A DNA stretch of 64,000 nucleotides. Source: Neocallimastix lanati (nom. inval.) (taxonomy: Eukaryota > Neocallimastigomycota > Neocallimastigomycetes > Neocallimastigales > Neocallimastigaceae). Numbering within the stretch: position 1 is the stretch's first letter; each line of letters opens with the position of its first letter. The DNA is taken from NCBI GenBank assembly GCA_016946835.1, contig JACVTC010000097.1, positions 251,001 to 315,000 on the forward strand, in the 5' to 3' direction. The notes under the pieces are model-generated. The model was not told the origin of the DNA, did not search any database, and saw nothing but the letters and a program-made list of their open reading frames with translations. The position numbers and the translations under genes were made by a program. This document shows, one piece after another, positions 63,259 to 64,000 of this stretch.

Positions 63259-64000
63259 ATAAAATAAAATAAAATAAAATAAAATAAAATAAAATAAAAT
63301 AAAATAAAATAAAATAAAATAAAATAAAATAAAATAAAATAAAATAAAATAAAATAAAATAAAATAAAATAAAATAAAATAAAATAAAATAAAATAAAAT
63401 AAAATAAAATAAAATAAAATAAAATAAAATAAAATAAAATAAAATAAAATAAAATAAAATAAAATAAAATAAAATAAAATAAAATAAAATAAATAAATAA
63501 AATAAAATAAAATAAAATAAAATAAAATAAAATAAAATAAAATAAATAAAATAAAATAAAATAAAATAAAATAAAATAAAATAAAATAAAATAAAATAAA
63601 ATAAAATAAAATAAAATAAAATAAAATAAAATAAAATAAAATAAAATAAAATAAAATAAAATAAAATAAAATAAAATAAAATAAAATAAAATAAAATAAA
63701 ATAAAATAAAATAAAATAAAATAAAATAAAATAAAATAAAATAAATAAAATAAAATAAAATAAAATAAAATAAAATAAAATAAAATAAAATAAAATAAAA
63801 TAAAATAAAATAAAATAAAATAAAATAAAATAAAATAAAATAAAATAAAATAAAATAAAATAAAATAAAATAAAATAAAATAAAATAAAATAAAATAAAA
63901 TAAAATAAAATAAAATAAAATAAAATAAAATAAAATAAAATAAAATAAAATAAAATAAAATAAAATAAAATAAAATAAAATAAAATAAAATAAAATAAAA
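63259..64000. repeat. (AAAAT)n pentanucleotide array running off the window
   Basis: About 740 bp of AAAAT repeats, with AAAT phase slips near 63490, 63543 and 63742 that split the array into blocks. The right end lies outside the window. Confidence 0.97.

Overview
This is a very AT-rich eukaryotic window full of A/T homopolymers, microsatellites and minisatellites. It has few genes but many retroelements. The extreme AT bias, long gene-poor intergenic DNA, a forkhead transcription factor with a GTAAGT intron, a secretory GT2 glycosyltransferase and APE-type LINEs together suggest an anaerobic gut fungus (Neocallimastigomycota). That assignment is inference; no marker gene fixes the species.

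Layout: 1-2079 is AT-rich DNA with microsatellites, one tiny retro-insertion (1092-1174) and a short dispersed repeat family. At 2080-2151 (-) lies a tRNA-Ala(TGC) gene with the G3:U70 identity pair. Immediately upstream of that tRNA sit two LTR retrotransposons, one against the other. Element 1 (2167-5173) has identical 527-bp LTRs, a primer-binding site complementary to the 3' end of that same tRNA-Ala, and a leader of five hairpins. Element 2 (5177-11272) has 1040/1103-bp LTRs, a structured leader, an intact Gag ORF, a textbook -1 frameshift signal, and a Pol ORF that keeps protease and a shrunken RNase H but has lost reverse transcriptase and integrase. The target-site duplications imply that both inserted within about 15 bp of the 5' end of the tRNA.

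11440-12090 holds a decayed protease region of a third element. 14477-15469 is an intact glycosyltransferase gene with signal peptide, GT2 domain and C-terminal membrane anchor. 15470-20390 is AT-rich with tandem repeats and an unidentified compositionally distinct island (18690-19218) that may be a SINE.

20400-29125 is a LINE pile-up, all on the minus strand: a decayed copy (20400-22690), a 3' fragment (22740-23103), and an older copy (23104-23781 plus 28755-29125) split by a full-length LINE (23796-28740, 14-bp target duplication) with an intact 1361-codon endonuclease/reverse transcriptase ORF. Very short poly(A)-tail insertions of 40-83 bp with their own target duplications also occur.

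30370-32166 (-) is a forkhead gene, for which the sequence supports a short unrecognised first exon. From 32167 to 64000 I find no convincing gene, only AT-rich DNA with many simple repeats, ending in a roughly 740-bp (AAAAT)n array that runs off the window.
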